Under the pieces are notes generated by a model. It had not been told where the DNA came from, searched no databases, and worked only from the letters and a program-made list of their open reading frames with translations. Below, piece after piece: positions 41,986-50,726 of a stretch of 64,000 nucleotides of DNA. Both the position numbers and the translations under genes were made by a program. Position 1 is the stretch's first letter, and each line of letters starts with the position of its first letter. Source of the stretch: SIG299 sp045531895 (lineage in GTDB: Bacteria; Bacillota; Clostridia; Lachnospirales; Lachnospiraceae); the NCBI GenBank assembly GCA_045531895.1, contig JAZSEW010000055.1, forward strand, positions 1 to 64,000, written 5' to 3'.

Positions 41986-42972
41986 ATGTCACATCACGAA
42001 CTGATTACAAAATTTACCGAGCATTACATGAAGAAGCTGTTCTATTTCTGCCTGAAACGAACCGGAAGCAGCGACGAAGCAGAAAACCTTACTCAGGATA
42101 TTGCCTTAAACATCATTTCTGCTTTAAGCAAAGGCACAATTCCTGTCAGCTTTTCTGCCTGGGTCTGGCAGATTGCCCGCAACCGTTATTCTGTGTGGGC
42201 AGATAAAAAGCATAAGCATGCAGAATCCATGACTGGCTCTGATATTAGTGACTATGAACTGACCGACAACACCATACCAATCCTTGATGAACTGATTCAC
42301 AGTGAACAATTATCACTGCTCCGGCATAAGCTGGCTTTCATCAACAGCGATTACCGGGATATCGTCGTTGCTTACTACATTGAAAAACAGAGTATTCGTG
42401 ACATTGCAGAATCGCTTTCCCTCTCTCCTGACGCAGTGAAGAAACGCCTTCAGCGCGCCAGAATCACATTGAAAGAAGGCATGAATATGGCAAGAGAATT
42501 TGGAACAAAAAGCTACAATCCGGAGAAAATCAGTTTTTCCTCCAGTGGTAATCACACAAGTGGACTCCCATGGTCTGCCGTACAAAGAAGTATTCCGAAA
42601 AACATTTTATTGCAGGCAAGTAACAATCCATCTACGATAGAAGAACTATCTATGGAACTTGGAATTGCCCTGCCCTATATGGAGGAGGAAGTAAACCTTT
42701 TACACAAGGCCACTTTACTTGAAAAGAATGGTGACAAATATATTACTAACTTTTTTATCTTAAGTAAAGAATGCCGTCTGGATATTTACAATACTCTTCG
42801 CCGATGTTCAAAAGAACGAAGCAGCTTTCTGTTACGTTACTTTCAGGAGACTTATGAAGAAGTAAAGTCCATTTTCAAGGACTACAGCCACAAAATCCTC
42901 CATGACCACATTGGTTACAACATCTTTATGGAAATGTACAACACACATATGATGTCAGTACACGATTCGTAG
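41986..42972 (+). CDS. ECF-type sigma factor with a long C-terminal extension
   Basis: A 328-residue protein. Region 2 lies at about residues 10-80 (KLFYFCLKRTGSSDEAENLTQDIAL, then FSAWVWQIARNRYSVWADKK). Region 4 lies at about 105-165, with YIEKQSIRDIAESLSLSPDAVKKRLQRAR as helix-turn-helix. About 160 further residues follow; residues 205-260 (NPSTIEELSMELGIALPYMEEEVNLLHKATLLEK) look like a winged-helix. Extended ECF factors often carry their own sensing or anti-sigma part, and no anti-sigma gene is near. GAAAGGAGCG stands before the ATG. Plus strand, monocistronic, ends at a strong terminator. Confidence 0.85.
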   Translation: MSHHELITKFTEHYMKKLFYFCLKRTGSSDEAENLTQDIALNIISALSKGTIPVSFSAWVWQIARNRYSVWADKKHKHAESMTGSDISDYELTDNTIPILDELIHSEQLSLLRHKLAFINSDYRDIVVAYYIEKQSIRDIAESLSLSPDAVKKRLQRARITLKEGMNMAREFGTKSYNPEKISFSSSGNHTSGLPWSAVQRSIPKNILLQASNNPSTIEELSMELGIALPYMEEEVNLLHKATLLEKNGDKYITNFFILSKECRLDIYNTLRRCSKERSSFLLRYFQETYEEVKSIFKDYSHKILHDHIGYNIFMEMYNTHMMSVHDS

Positions 42973-43051
42973 AAAGTGGTTTTCTGAAGATACCTGCCCC
43001 CATATACCTCCACTGTCGGAATGTATCTGTGGTTACAATAAATCTTATCAC

Positions 43052-43086
43052 AAAAGGCTGATGCCACTTCCCGACATCAGCCTTTT
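43052..43086. terminator. Strong bidirectional terminator between the sigma factor and bceB-like genes
   Basis: A perfect 12-bp stem AAAAGGCTGATG/complement (43052-43063 with 43075-43086) has A/T runs on both sides and lies between two convergent genes. Confidence 0.85.
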
Positions 43087-43095
43087 CCAGAGCCA

Positions 43096-45126
43096 TTATT
43101 TTTCTGCCCCGCTCACAAGTCTGTAATATGCTCCTGCTGTCAGCTTATACACCACACCATAGAAGAGTCCAAATACCAGAAAGCATCCCAACGTCACCGC
43201 AATCATAAACCAAACGTCACTCAAAAAGAACAGTTGTAACAACCGAAATACAATCGGGAATGCAAAGGACAAATGCAAGCCAGCAAATATCAATGGTAGA
43301 AAAAATACCGTCAGAATCTGCGAATTCACGCTTCTCTTAATTTCCTGCTTTGTCATGCCAACCTTCTGCATAATCTCAAACCGGGACTGATCCTCGTAGC
43401 CTTCCGAAATCTGCTTATAGTAAATAATAAGCACCGCTGCAAATAAAAATACAATGCTTAACATAATACCAAGAAAAAAGAGACCGCCGTACATTTCAAA
43501 GAACGTACTTCGCAAGACATCCTGACACTCTATGCTATAAGTTCCAAACATATCACTTTTTCTGGAAAACTCCCGTAATTGTCCCATCAAATTTTGAAAC
43601 TGGTCTGCATTTTCATCCGTTGAAAGCTCGGTCTGGAATGCATACTGCCAGTACAGGTAAAACATTGGATTCCCGCTACTGTTTACAAGTGACAGCATCG
43701 GTTCCACGTATTCCATTAAATTTTCTGTAACAATATACACACATGGTACAATAGATGCCATGGCCGCAGAATCGCTTAAAGAAAACTCATCCAGAACCTT
43801 CTTTACTTCAAGTGGTGAACCACCATCCACGGTAAACTGCTCTCCGCTCCACTTAATACCATCACAATACACCAGACACTCTCCCTGTTCGAGTCCCTCT
43901 GATTTTTCCTCTAAACGATTATAATCCTCCAGGGAATAAAAAATCACTTCACAAATAGTATCATAAGAGCTGACGTCAAACGTAACCAAAAGTCTGGAAT
44001 CTGTAATCAGATTTCCATTTTGCAACATACCACTGGTAGAAACACTTGTAAGTTCTCTTTCACTGTGTTTTGTAGGAACAGTATCACATATTTCCCGCAA
44101 AACTGTCAGATTTTCTTCTGTAAAGCTTTCCAAATCATCAAATCCAATACGCATCTGCATACTATACGGATAACGCTTCTGTAAACTATCCTCTGCCCCG
44201 ATGTACAGACTGGTAGTGGCAGAAACCATAACCAGCACCATCGTACTTAAAATACAAATAGAAGCCAGCCCTGCACCGTTTCGTTTCATGCGGTACACCA
44301 TAGAGGAAACCGACACAAAATGATTTGCCTTGTAATAATAATTCTTGTTCTTTTGAAGCAGCTTACAAAGCGCCACAGAACCTGCACTAAACAAAAGATA
44401 GGTCGCAATAATTACCATAATTACAGCAAAAAAGAACCAGATTAAGGCGGTCAGCGGTGCTTCAATAGAAACCGCCAGATAATACGCAAATCCAAGCAGT
44501 ACAATACCTATCAATGCAAACAACCAGTTCGCCTTCGGTGGCTTTTCTCCTACTCTGCTACTCTGCAGTAATTGCAGTGGGTTCAGACAGTTAACTCTGA
44601 AAATGGAATAACAAAGTAAGCAAACATAAATTATCGCATAGGTTCCCACTGTTTTTACAATACTGCTCCCGTCAATATTCAACTGATAGTCCACACCAAG
44701 TTCCAGAATATTTAAGAGCCCCACCTCTGCCAGCTTGGATAATGCCACACCAAGGCAAAGTCCTGCCAAAACAGAAATCGCTGCAATCATTCCGTTTTCC
44801 CACAGCAGAATCTTCCGGATATTCCGCTTATCCATGCCAAGGATATTGAAAAGTCCAAACTCCTTATTTCTCTGGCGCACCAGAAAGGAATTCGTGTAAA
44901 AAAGAAATATCACGGAAAACACAGCAATCACTCCGCTTCCCAATGGCAGCAGCATACTAAGGGTCGTACCGCCCTTCATCTGGGAAAGTGTCGGAGAAAC
45001 CGCCAGAAAAGACAAAATATAGTACATCATTACCATCAGACTTCCGGTCAGAATGTACGGAATATACAGTCGTTTATTTTTCCGGATGCCCTCCCATGCT
45101 AATTTTGAATACAGGTGTGTTCTCAT
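43096..45126 (-). CDS. BceB-like FtsX-type ABC permease
   Basis: A 676-residue membrane protein with the ten-helix FtsX/BceB layout: one N-terminal helix, a group of helices to about residue 310, a large extracytoplasmic domain (about 315-560) and three to four helices at the C-terminus. Family landmarks are FLVRQRNKEFGLFNILGMDKRNI and FEIMQKVGMTKQEIKRSVN. BceB-type permeases sense and detoxify peptide antibiotics such as bacitracin and signal to the partner kinase. The start overlaps the ATPase gene by 4 bp. Confidence 0.92.
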   Translation of the reverse strand: MRTHLYSKLAWEGIRKNKRLYIPYILTGSLMVMMYYILSFLAVSPTLSQMKGGTTLSMLLPLGSGVIAVFSVIFLFYTNSFLVRQRNKEFGLFNILGMDKRNIRKILLWENGMIAAISVLAGLCLGVALSKLAEVGLLNILELGVDYQLNIDGSSIVKTVGTYAIIYVCLLCYSIFRVNCLNPLQLLQSSRVGEKPPKANWLFALIGIVLLGFAYYLAVSIEAPLTALIWFFFAVIMVIIATYLLFSAGSVALCKLLQKNKNYYYKANHFVSVSSMVYRMKRNGAGLASICILSTMVLVMVSATTSLYIGAEDSLQKRYPYSMQMRIGFDDLESFTEENLTVLREICDTVPTKHSERELTSVSTSGMLQNGNLITDSRLLVTFDVSSYDTICEVIFYSLEDYNRLEEKSEGLEQGECLVYCDGIKWSGEQFTVDGGSPLEVKKVLDEFSLSDSAAMASIVPCVYIVTENLMEYVEPMLSLVNSSGNPMFYLYWQYAFQTELSTDENADQFQNLMGQLREFSRKSDMFGTYSIECQDVLRSTFFEMYGGLFFLGIMLSIVFLFAAVLIIYYKQISEGYEDQSRFEIMQKVGMTKQEIKRSVNSQILTVFFLPLIFAGLHLSFAFPIVFRLLQLFFLSDVWFMIAVTLGCFLVFGLFYGVVYKLTAGAYYRLVSGAEK

Positions 45127-45887
45127 CGTACATCACCACCTGTCGCCAGCATGGTCAGCGTGTCAGAAATCTTCTGATATAACTGCTCTCTGGTATTATT
45201 CCCTTTATAGATCTGGTGAAATACTTCGCCGTCTTTGATAAACAGTACCCGGCTGGCGTGGCTGGCTGCCTTCACGGAATGAGTCACCATTAAAATTGTC
45301 TGACCCGCTTTGTTAATCTCACCGAACAGCCGGAGCAATTCGTCTGTTGCCTTAGAGTCTAAAGCTCCCGTCGGTTCATCTGCCAGAATCATTTTCGGAT
45401 TTGTGATAATCGCCCGGGCCACCGCTGCTCGCTGCTTTTGTCCGCCGGACACCTCATACGGATACTTCTTCAAAAGCTTCTCAATACCAAGCTGTGCCGC
45501 AATCGGCTTTAACCGCAGCTCCATCTCCCTATATTCTTTTCCTTCCAGAACTAACGGTAAGTAAATATTGTCCTCGATGGAAAGTGTATCCAGCAAATTA
45601 AACTCCTGAAACACAAATCCCAAATTATCCCGGCGGAAGGCTGCCACCTCAGATTCCTTAATCTTTGACAACTCCTGTCCGTCTAATAAAACACTACCAC
45701 CGGTTGGCTTATCCAGTGCCGCCAGCATATTAAGGAGTGTTGTCTTACCGGAGCCGGACTCGCCCATAATAGCCACATACTCGCCCTTTTCTACCGAAAA
45801 ATTCACATTTTTTAAAACTTCCACCTTGTTTCCGCCAAAGCGTGTGGTGTAGGTTTTTTGTAATCCTTTTACCTGCAAAATACTCAA
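45123..45887 (-). CDS. BceA-like ABC transporter ATPase
   Basis: A roughly 254-residue ATPase that powers the BceB-like permease. Walker A is GESGSGKTT, the Q-loop region FQEFNLLDTL, signature VSGGQKQRAAVARA, Walker B ILADEPTGALD and switch His in VTHSVKAA. The likely start is TTG at 45887 (SILQVKGLQKTY follows), 8 bp after GGAGG; the ORF upstream of it (30 codons) includes a 12-bp inverted repeat and is leader. It is controlled by the box TTACA-N4-TGTAA at 46005-46018. Confidence 0.92.
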   Translation of the reverse strand: MSILQVKGLQKTYTTRFGGNKVEVLKNVNFSVEKGEYVAIMGESGSGKTTLLNMLAALDKPTGGSVLLDGQELSKIKESEVAAFRRDNLGFVFQEFNLLDTLSIEDNIYLPLVLEGKEYREMELRLKPIAAQLGIEKLLKKYPYEVSGGQKQRAAVARAIITNPKMILADEPTGALDSKATDELLRLFGEINKAGQTILMVTHSVKAASHASRVLFIKDGEVFHQIYKGNNTREQLYQKISDTLTMLATGGDVR

Positions 45888-45908
45888 TTTGTTATCCTCC
45901 AAACTCGA

Positions 45909-45950
45909 TATTCTAAGAACATTTACTTTGTTCTTTCTGTTCTTAGAATA
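45909..45950. promoter_or_regulatory. 12-bp inverted repeat in the bceAB-like leader
   Basis: TATTCTAAGAAC (45909-45920) and its perfect complement (45939-45950) flank an 18-nt loop, 22 bp before the TTG of the ATPase gene. It can form an RNA hairpin in the leader. Confidence 0.55.
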
Positions 45951-46004
45951 ACAGAATGGGAAATGTTTCACCATGGCATCAGCTTACATTTCCCGCGATA
46001 AATC

Positions 46005-46018
46005 TTACAGTTTTGTAA
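46005..46018. promoter_or_regulatory. BceR-type binding box upstream of bceAB-like genes
   Basis: TTACA-GTTT-TGTAA fits the TNACA-N4-TGTAA motif reported for BceR-type response regulators. It lies about 120 bp upstream of the ATPase start, in the intergenic region between the transporter genes and the GNAT gene. Confidence 0.7.
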
Positions 46019-46134
46019 GATGTCACTTTATGCCACCACTATAATCATTGATATGATAATGACAGATATAACTATTTTTCATAACCTGGCACCATCAAAA
46101 TAGGCATACCAGATAACTTAATATCCGATATGCC

Positions 46135-46680
46135 TTATGCTCCAACAATATCATCCACACATTTATACAATTTGTGACAACGCAAATCACTTTCCTGTAC
46201 AACAGTACTCATATCTTCTTCAAAATCTTCATAACCATTTCGTACATGATACAGATGATAGCCCTCATCCGTAGAGCATACTGTTACAAAAGAAATCCCT
46301 GTCTGTTCTCGTAAATCCAATATTCTTTTTTCACAATCACGGAGCAGCAAATCACCCAGATAAATCTTGTTATCTCCATCTTGGACAATCAACATTCCTT
46401 GCAAACTATTTTTTACCGCCAGATAGTTAATATTAATTGCTCCACCCATCAGTTCAAAAACATCATTGTCTCCAATGGTATCTATACGGTCAACTCTTCC
46501 ATTCTCAATATTATAATAACCGATAATGCAATCACTTTCATCCGACAACATAACATAAGTAATCCCCCGGTTTACATCCAAGGCACTACCATCATGCAAA
46601 AACTTGTCAATCACTGCATTGCCACAAGAAAATTCTTTAGCTAACTTTGCATATTCCTTTGTATATTTAACTATGTTCAT
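46135..46680 (-). CDS. GNAT-type acetyltransferase, toxin-like (TacT-like)
   Basis: A 181-residue GNAT protein. FSCGNAVIDKFL near the N-terminus is like the FxCGNxxLxxFL seen in GNAT toxins of toxin-antitoxin systems, and RTDTIG-type and AININYLAVKNSLQGMLIV lie in the core; Ac-CoA-binding residues are around NSLQGML. It follows the 57-codon gene by 3 bp, on the same strand, a typical toxin-after-antitoxin order. Toxins of this kind acetylate aminoacyl-tRNA; that is inferred. It sits between the two BceR-type boxes. Confidence 0.75.
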   Translation of the reverse strand: MNIVKYTKEYAKLAKEFSCGNAVIDKFLHDGSALDVNRGITYVMLSDESDCIIGYYNIENGRVDRIDTIGDNDVFELMGGAININYLAVKNSLQGMLIVQDGDNKIYLGDLLLRDCEKRILDLREQTGISFVTVCSTDEGYHLYHVRNGYEDFEEDMSTVVQESDLRCHKLYKCVDDIVGA

Positions 46681-46683
46681 ATC

Positions 46684-46857
46684 TTACTTCTTCTCAACTT
46701 TACAATGCAATGAACCTGTTTCCTTATCGATGCTAAAGGAAAAATTATGAGAATCCATGAAGTCAACACGTTTCTTATTTTCAGCAGATGCCGGTGTTCT
46801 TTCAATATTCTTTCTTGTGACAAATGGTAATGTAGGCTTTATTGCACATGCATTCAT
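46684..46857 (-). CDS. Small antitoxin-like protein
   Basis: A roughly 57-residue protein (MNACAIKPTLPFVTRKNIER at the start), upstream of the GNAT gene and separated from it by 3 bp. ATG at 46857 is chosen with AAGGAGAG 6 bp upstream; a longer ORF begins in the promoter region. It lacks a DUF1778/RHH pattern, so it is a different type from TacA-like antitoxins. The name rests on position and size only. Confidence 0.6.
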   Translation of the reverse strand: MNACAIKPTLPFVTRKNIERTPASAENKKRVDFMDSHNFSFSIDKETGSLHCKVEKK

Positions 46858-46970
46858 AATAATCTCTCCTTCCTTTTTTTCTTCACTCATATTATACCAT
46901 CCCAGTTAAGAAAACTCAATAACTGGATATATATTACACTCTTTATACCAAACATACTTTCTTGTTTTGT

Positions 46971-46999
46971 AGTCTATCATACACCCAGTTTAAAATCAA
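46971..46999 (-). promoter_or_regulatory. Predicted promoter of the antitoxin/GNAT pair
   Basis: On the minus strand TTGATT (46994-46999) is 17 bp from TAGACT (46971-46976). It lies about 110 bp before the small gene and 54 bp downstream of the second BceR-type box. Confidence 0.5.
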
Positions 47000-47052
47000 G
47001 TACTTTTCTTAATATTATCCTTCATCTGCTGTAATTTTATGTAAAACAGTTT

Positions 47053-47066
47053 TTACACTTTTGTAA
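47053..47066. promoter_or_regulatory. Second BceR-type binding box
   Basis: TTACA-CTTT-TGTAA, 3 bp past the stop of the kinase gene, is of the same form as the box before bceAB. It lies upstream of the antitoxin/GNAT pair, which is thus flanked by two copies. Confidence 0.65.
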
Positions 47067-47069
47067 GTT

Positions 47070-48059
47070 TTATTCCACTTCTAACTTCCTTTGCTCCAAA
47101 TCAATATACACGGTTGTACCTTTATCCGGCTCCGAAACTGCAGTAATCGTATGTCCCAAATTATTGCACACTCTTTTGCACAAATACAAACCAATGCCAC
47201 TGGCCTTTTTATCACTTCTGCCATTATAACCGGTGTATCCGTTTTCAAAAATTCGTGGTAAATCCTCCGCTGCAATACCGATTCCCGTATCCATGATGCA
47301 AAGCTTTTTCGGTTCCATAAGCGAAATGGTAATGCTACCTTCTTTTGTATATTTGAGAGCGTTGGACAAGATCTGCTCCACCACAAAGCTCAGCCATTTT
47401 TCATCGGTAATCACCGTTGTGTTCAGTGGTTCATAAATCAACCGCAGCTTTTTTCGGATAAATTGCGTGGAGAATTTCTTCACTGCACCCTTTACAATTT
47501 CGTCCAGATTCTGCTCCTTGATAACATAGTCTGTGGAATCTGTGCCCAGACGCAGAAATGCCAGCACCATTTCCACATACTGCTCAATACGCTGCAAATC
47601 TTCCGAAATCTGGCGGGAAAAGTCTGTATCCTCATTTTGCAGATTCAGACGCATAGCAGCAATCGGAGTTTTTATCTGGTGCGCCCAGACCGTGTAATAC
47701 TCCATCATGTCGGAATATTTTTCATTCATCAGTGTTACCATTTCTGCCTGTTTCTCACAAAGCAGCTGTACTAACTGTTGATAGTCCTGTTCTGCAATGC
47801 TTTCCACCTTTGGAAAATCAGTAATCAATTCTGCACTTAAGTTTTGTAAACAAATCAGTCTGCGATGCTTTTCCCGTGCCTTTTTATACTCCATAGCAAA
47901 ATAAATTATGCCAAGAATTGCACACAGCCCCGCCGGATATAGCACAGCCTCCAATGGCAGGTGATACAGTGCAAACATGCAGAAAAAGATAGTGCAAAAC
48001 AATACAAAAATAAGAATACTTTTTCTTTTTTGTTTTAAATAGTCAGATAAAAAATTCAT
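47070..48059 (-). CDS. BceS-like intramembrane-sensing histidine kinase
   Basis: A 329-residue sensor kinase with two helices close together (about residues 15-31 and 35-55) and almost no outer loop, which means it reads the state of the BceAB-type transporter rather than the ligand. The H-box is VWAHQIKTPIAAMRLNL (His about 133), and the ATPase part has the N-box VEQILSNALKYT, the G1 box DTGIGI and G2 box GIGLYL. It follows the response regulator gene by 35 bp, same strand. Confidence 0.93.
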   Translation of the reverse strand: MNFLSDYLKQKRKSILIFVLFCTIFFCMFALYHLPLEAVLYPAGLCAILGIIYFAMEYKKAREKHRRLICLQNLSAELITDFPKVESIAEQDYQQLVQLLCEKQAEMVTLMNEKYSDMMEYYTVWAHQIKTPIAAMRLNLQNEDTDFSRQISEDLQRIEQYVEMVLAFLRLGTDSTDYVIKEQNLDEIVKGAVKKFSTQFIRKKLRLIYEPLNTTVITDEKWLSFVVEQILSNALKYTKEGSITISLMEPKKLCIMDTGIGIAAEDLPRIFENGYTGYNGRSDKKASGIGLYLCKRVCNNLGHTITAVSEPDKGTTVYIDLEQRKLEVE

Positions 48060-48094
48060 TTCCGTTTTTTATTCTCCTCTTCCCACACTGCACA

Positions 48095-48766
48095 CTATTC
48101 CACAATATAACCCACACCAAACTTTGTCTTAATAAAATCCTTAAGTCCCACACCTTCCAGCTTTTTTCTCAATCGGTTCACATTCACCGTCAGGGTATTT
48201 TCGTCCACAAAGCAGTCTGTTTCCCACAAGCGTTCCATCAGTTTTTCCCTGCTTACTACCTTTCCTTTTGCCTCCATTAACGCCAATAGGATACGATACT
48301 CATTCTTGGACAATTCCATTCGCTCACCTTCATAGGTTGAAGTATTATCTCCTGTATTGAGCAATAACCCCCGATGCTCCAAAATCGTCACTCCGGTTCC
48401 AAAATCATAGGTTCGCCGAAGCAGTGCCTGCACTTTGGCAATCAGTACACTTTGGTCAAAAGGCTTGGCAATAAAATCATCTGCTCCCATATTCATTGCC
48501 ATAATTATATTCATATTATCCGATGCCGAAGAAATAAAAATAATCGGCACCTTGGAAACCCGGCGAATTTCATTACACCAGTGGTATCCGTTGAAAAAAG
48601 GCAACGAAATATCCATTAACACAAGGTGCGGATTCACTTTCGCAAACTCCGCCATGACATCACGGAAATTTTCCACACAATGCGCCTCCAGTCCCCACTG
48701 CTCTGCCTGATTTTTTATAGCACCGGCAATGCCGGAATCATCCTCTATAATTAAAATTTTGTACAT
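48095..48766 (-). CDS. BceR-like OmpR-family response regulator
   Basis: A 223-residue regulator. The receiver domain (1-118) has acidic residues EDD near the start, the phospho-acceptor Asp in LVLMDISLP, and Lys in IAKPFD. The winged-helix output domain (about 130-223) has SKNEYRILLALMEAKGKVVSREKLM and TVNVNRLRKKLE. With the kinase and the ABC transporter it forms a peptide-antibiotic detoxification module that likely binds the two TTACA-N4-TGTAA boxes. Confidence 0.93.
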   Translation of the reverse strand: MYKILIIEDDSGIAGAIKNQAEQWGLEAHCVENFRDVMAEFAKVNPHLVLMDISLPFFNGYHWCNEIRRVSKVPIIFISSASDNMNIIMAMNMGADDFIAKPFDQSVLIAKVQALLRRTYDFGTGVTILEHRGLLLNTGDNTSTYEGERMELSKNEYRILLALMEAKGKVVSREKLMERLWETDCFVDENTLTVNVNRLRKKLEGVGLKDFIKTKFGVGYIVE

Positions 48767-48809
48767 AAATTCCTCTACTAAACAACTTTATTTTGCAATT
48801 TCTTCAATC

Positions 48810-49316
48810 TTATTCCACATACCCCATCTGACGGAAGTACTTCTCATATCTTCTTCGATTAGATGGAATCATTTTATCCGAATTGACAAACTCTTTAAAC
48901 TCTGCTTCATTCATCCATAGGTACCCTTCGGTTTCGCCCTCCTGCAACTTTACAGAAGATTTATTGCAATCCACCGTACAGACAAAAGTATAGAAAAAGG
49001 CCTGCTTACATTCTTCACAGAAACGAGCAACCTCTTCAAATTCATCGCAAAGAATGCCTGTTTCTTCGTAAAGCTCCCTTTTTACACACTGCCACTTATT
49101 TTCACCCACCAGCGCAGAACCTCCGGCAGTAGCCTCATACCAGCCGCCATAGTTCGGCTTTTCCGTAGAGCGCTTCATACACAAATAACTGCCGTCCGTA
49201 TGCCGCACCAGTACCTCACACACCAAATGATACAGCCCCTGTGGTATTTCTTCTCCCCTCACTAAGGTTCTGCCTGTTAGTTCTTCATCCTTTGAATAAG
49301 CATCCCAGAGTTCCAT
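48810..49316 (-). CDS. NUDIX hydrolase
   Basis: A 168-residue NUDIX protein of the isopentenyl-diphosphate-isomerase-like or YfcD-like kind. The N-terminus WDAYSKDEELTGRTLVRGEEIPQG is typical of it, and the NUDIX box AGGSALVGENKWQCVKRELYEETGI is complete (REL..EET). It lies 1 bp after another NUDIX gene. Substrate unknown; nucleotide-sugar or dNTP cleaning are possible. Confidence 0.88.
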   Translation of the reverse strand: MELWDAYSKDEELTGRTLVRGEEIPQGLYHLVCEVLVRHTDGSYLCMKRSTEKPNYGGWYEATAGGSALVGENKWQCVKRELYEETGILCDEFEEVARFCEECKQAFFYTFVCTVDCNKSSVKLQEGETEGYLWMNEAEFKEFVNSDKMIPSNRRRYEKYFRQMGYVE

Positions 49317-49317
49317 C

Positions 49318-49776
49318 TTACTCCTCCTTGTACTTCTTCACCAGCATCTGAATTACTTCCACCTGGTGAGGAGAAATATTTTCCGGCAGGTCATCCAAAT
49401 CAAAGAAGCGCTGCTCGGTTACTTCCTCCTCTTGCACCTTTAGCTCGCCACGGTATTTTTCACACAGAAAAACCATCTCGATACTGTATATTTCATCACC
49501 ATTTGGATAAATGTGATGCATTTTCGCCCCGGAAAGAATCTTAAACTCCTGCAGTTCCAGACATTCTAATCCGGTTTCCTCCAGCACTTCCCGGACCGCG
49601 CACTCCTCAAAGCTTTCTGCCAGTTCCACTGCTCCACCGGGATACGCCCAACACCCGTTGTCCGCCCGTTTTTGTAACAACAGCTGCTTCTTTTCGTTTA
49701 AAACCATGACGCAGCCTGCCGGCATCAGGATTGGCTGATGTCCGATGTATTTTCTTAAATCCATGACATAACCCAT
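49318..49776 (-). CDS. NUDIX hydrolase
   Basis: A 152-residue NUDIX protein with the box GGAVELAESFEECAVREVLEETGL. The ATG at 49776 has AAGGAGAATTATC before it; a second ATG five codons later could also serve. Its first 170 bases are overlapped in another frame by the alpha/beta-hydrolase gene. It precedes the next NUDIX gene by 1 bp, so three genes are probably coupled. Confidence 0.88.
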   Translation of the reverse strand: MGYVMDLRKYIGHQPILMPAGCVMVLNEKKQLLLQKRADNGCWAYPGGAVELAESFEECAVREVLEETGLECLELQEFKILSGAKMHHIYPNGDEIYSIEMVFLCEKYRGELKVQEEEVTEQRFFDLDDLPENISPHQVEVIQMLVKKYKEE

Positions 49777-50716
49777 GATAATTCTCCTTGTTTTCCCTTA
49801 TTAACTTTTTCAGCCATGCCACACGACAATCCATGCATGCCCGCATAAGTAAACTGTTTGTCGCAGTTTCATATCCATGACAGCCACCTTTTATCTCATG
49901 CAGCTCGGTTTCCACACCGGTAGCCCTGATTTTCTCATACAGATTCACACCCTCATCATGCAGGCAGTCAAACTCAGCCACCTCCATATAGGTCGGTGGA
50001 AAACCACTGAATGACTTTGCTTCCACCGGGGATGCATACTCTATATGCTCTGGCTCTTTGTCACCAAGATAACACTGCCACATCATGTCAGACAACCTTG
50101 CATCCCACACCGGTGTATCTGTAAAATTTTGCATAGACGAAGTAACCATGCGTCGGTCTGTCACAGGATAAATTAACAGCACACCCTTTGGCATGGGAAG
50201 ATTTCTATTCCTTGCCATCAAGGTTACTGCCGCCGCCAGATTACCACCGGCACTATCCCCACCAAGATAAATATTATTCACATCAACGCCCAGCTTATCC
50301 GCATGTTTTAATACAAGCTGATAGGTCACAAAACAATCTTCCACCGGCGTTGGAAAAGTCCACTCCGGTGCCAGACGGTAATCGACGTAAACTACCTTGC
50401 ACGGTAATCTATATGCATATTCTTTGGCAATCTTATAATGACCAAAGGAAGCTTTCAACATAATACCGCCGCCATGAAAGAATACAAGACAAGGTAGTAG
50501 CTGTTCCTTCTGCTCTACCTGTTTTGGCTCTATTACATAAGCAGAAAGTTCTGCTCCGTCAAAACTGTGAATTCGCGTCTTTGATACTATTACTCTTTCA
50601 TCAGATTTACACTGAAACGAGCGAATCACCCGATTCATCATTGGTAACAGCTTTGGGGTTCCCGGCATTTTAACTTTCGCAATCAGGCTTAATTCCGGAT
50701 CAATGTTGTATTTCAT
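49607..50716 (-). CDS. Alpha/beta hydrolase (HSL-like esterase) with read-through C-terminal tail
   Basis: A 369-residue ORF. Residues 1-313 are a complete hormone-sensitive-lipase-like esterase: oxyanion motif HGGGIMLK, VDYRLAPEWTFP, nucleophile GDSAGGN, acid in CLHDEGVNLYEK and His in GGCHGYETA. Relatives end about where WLKKLIREN stands. Here no stop follows, and the frame runs about 56 codons into the next gene (GLCHGFKKIHRTSANPDAG ...), a basic tail not seen in the family. So the original stop was probably lost by a small mutation. Confidence 0.8.
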   Translation of the reverse strand: MKYNIDPELSLIAKVKMPGTPKLLPMMNRVIRSFQCKSDERVIVSKTRIHSFDGAELSAYVIEPKQVEQKEQLLPCLVFFHGGGIMLKASFGHYKIAKEYAYRLPCKVVYVDYRLAPEWTFPTPVEDCFVTYQLVLKHADKLGVDVNNIYLGGDSAGGNLAAAVTLMARNRNLPMPKGVLLIYPVTDRRMVTSSMQNFTDTPVWDARLSDMMWQCYLGDKEPEHIEYASPVEAKSFSGFPPTYMEVAEFDCLHDEGVNLYEKIRATGVETELHEIKGGCHGYETATNSLLMRACMDCRVAWLKKLIRENKENYHGLCHGFKKIHRTSANPDAGRLRHGFKRKEAAVVTKTGGQRVLGVSRWSSGTGRKL

Positions 50717-50726
50717 ATACTGCTCC

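Noticed and set aside
45888..45974. N-terminal extension of the BceA-like ATPase
   Set aside because: The added residues cover a 12-bp inverted repeat and do not match the family; GGAGG precedes the TTG at 45887.
48810..49776. Two NUDIX genes as a recent tandem duplication
   Set aside because: Apart from the NUDIX box the two proteins share little sequence and have different N-termini, so they are separate family members.
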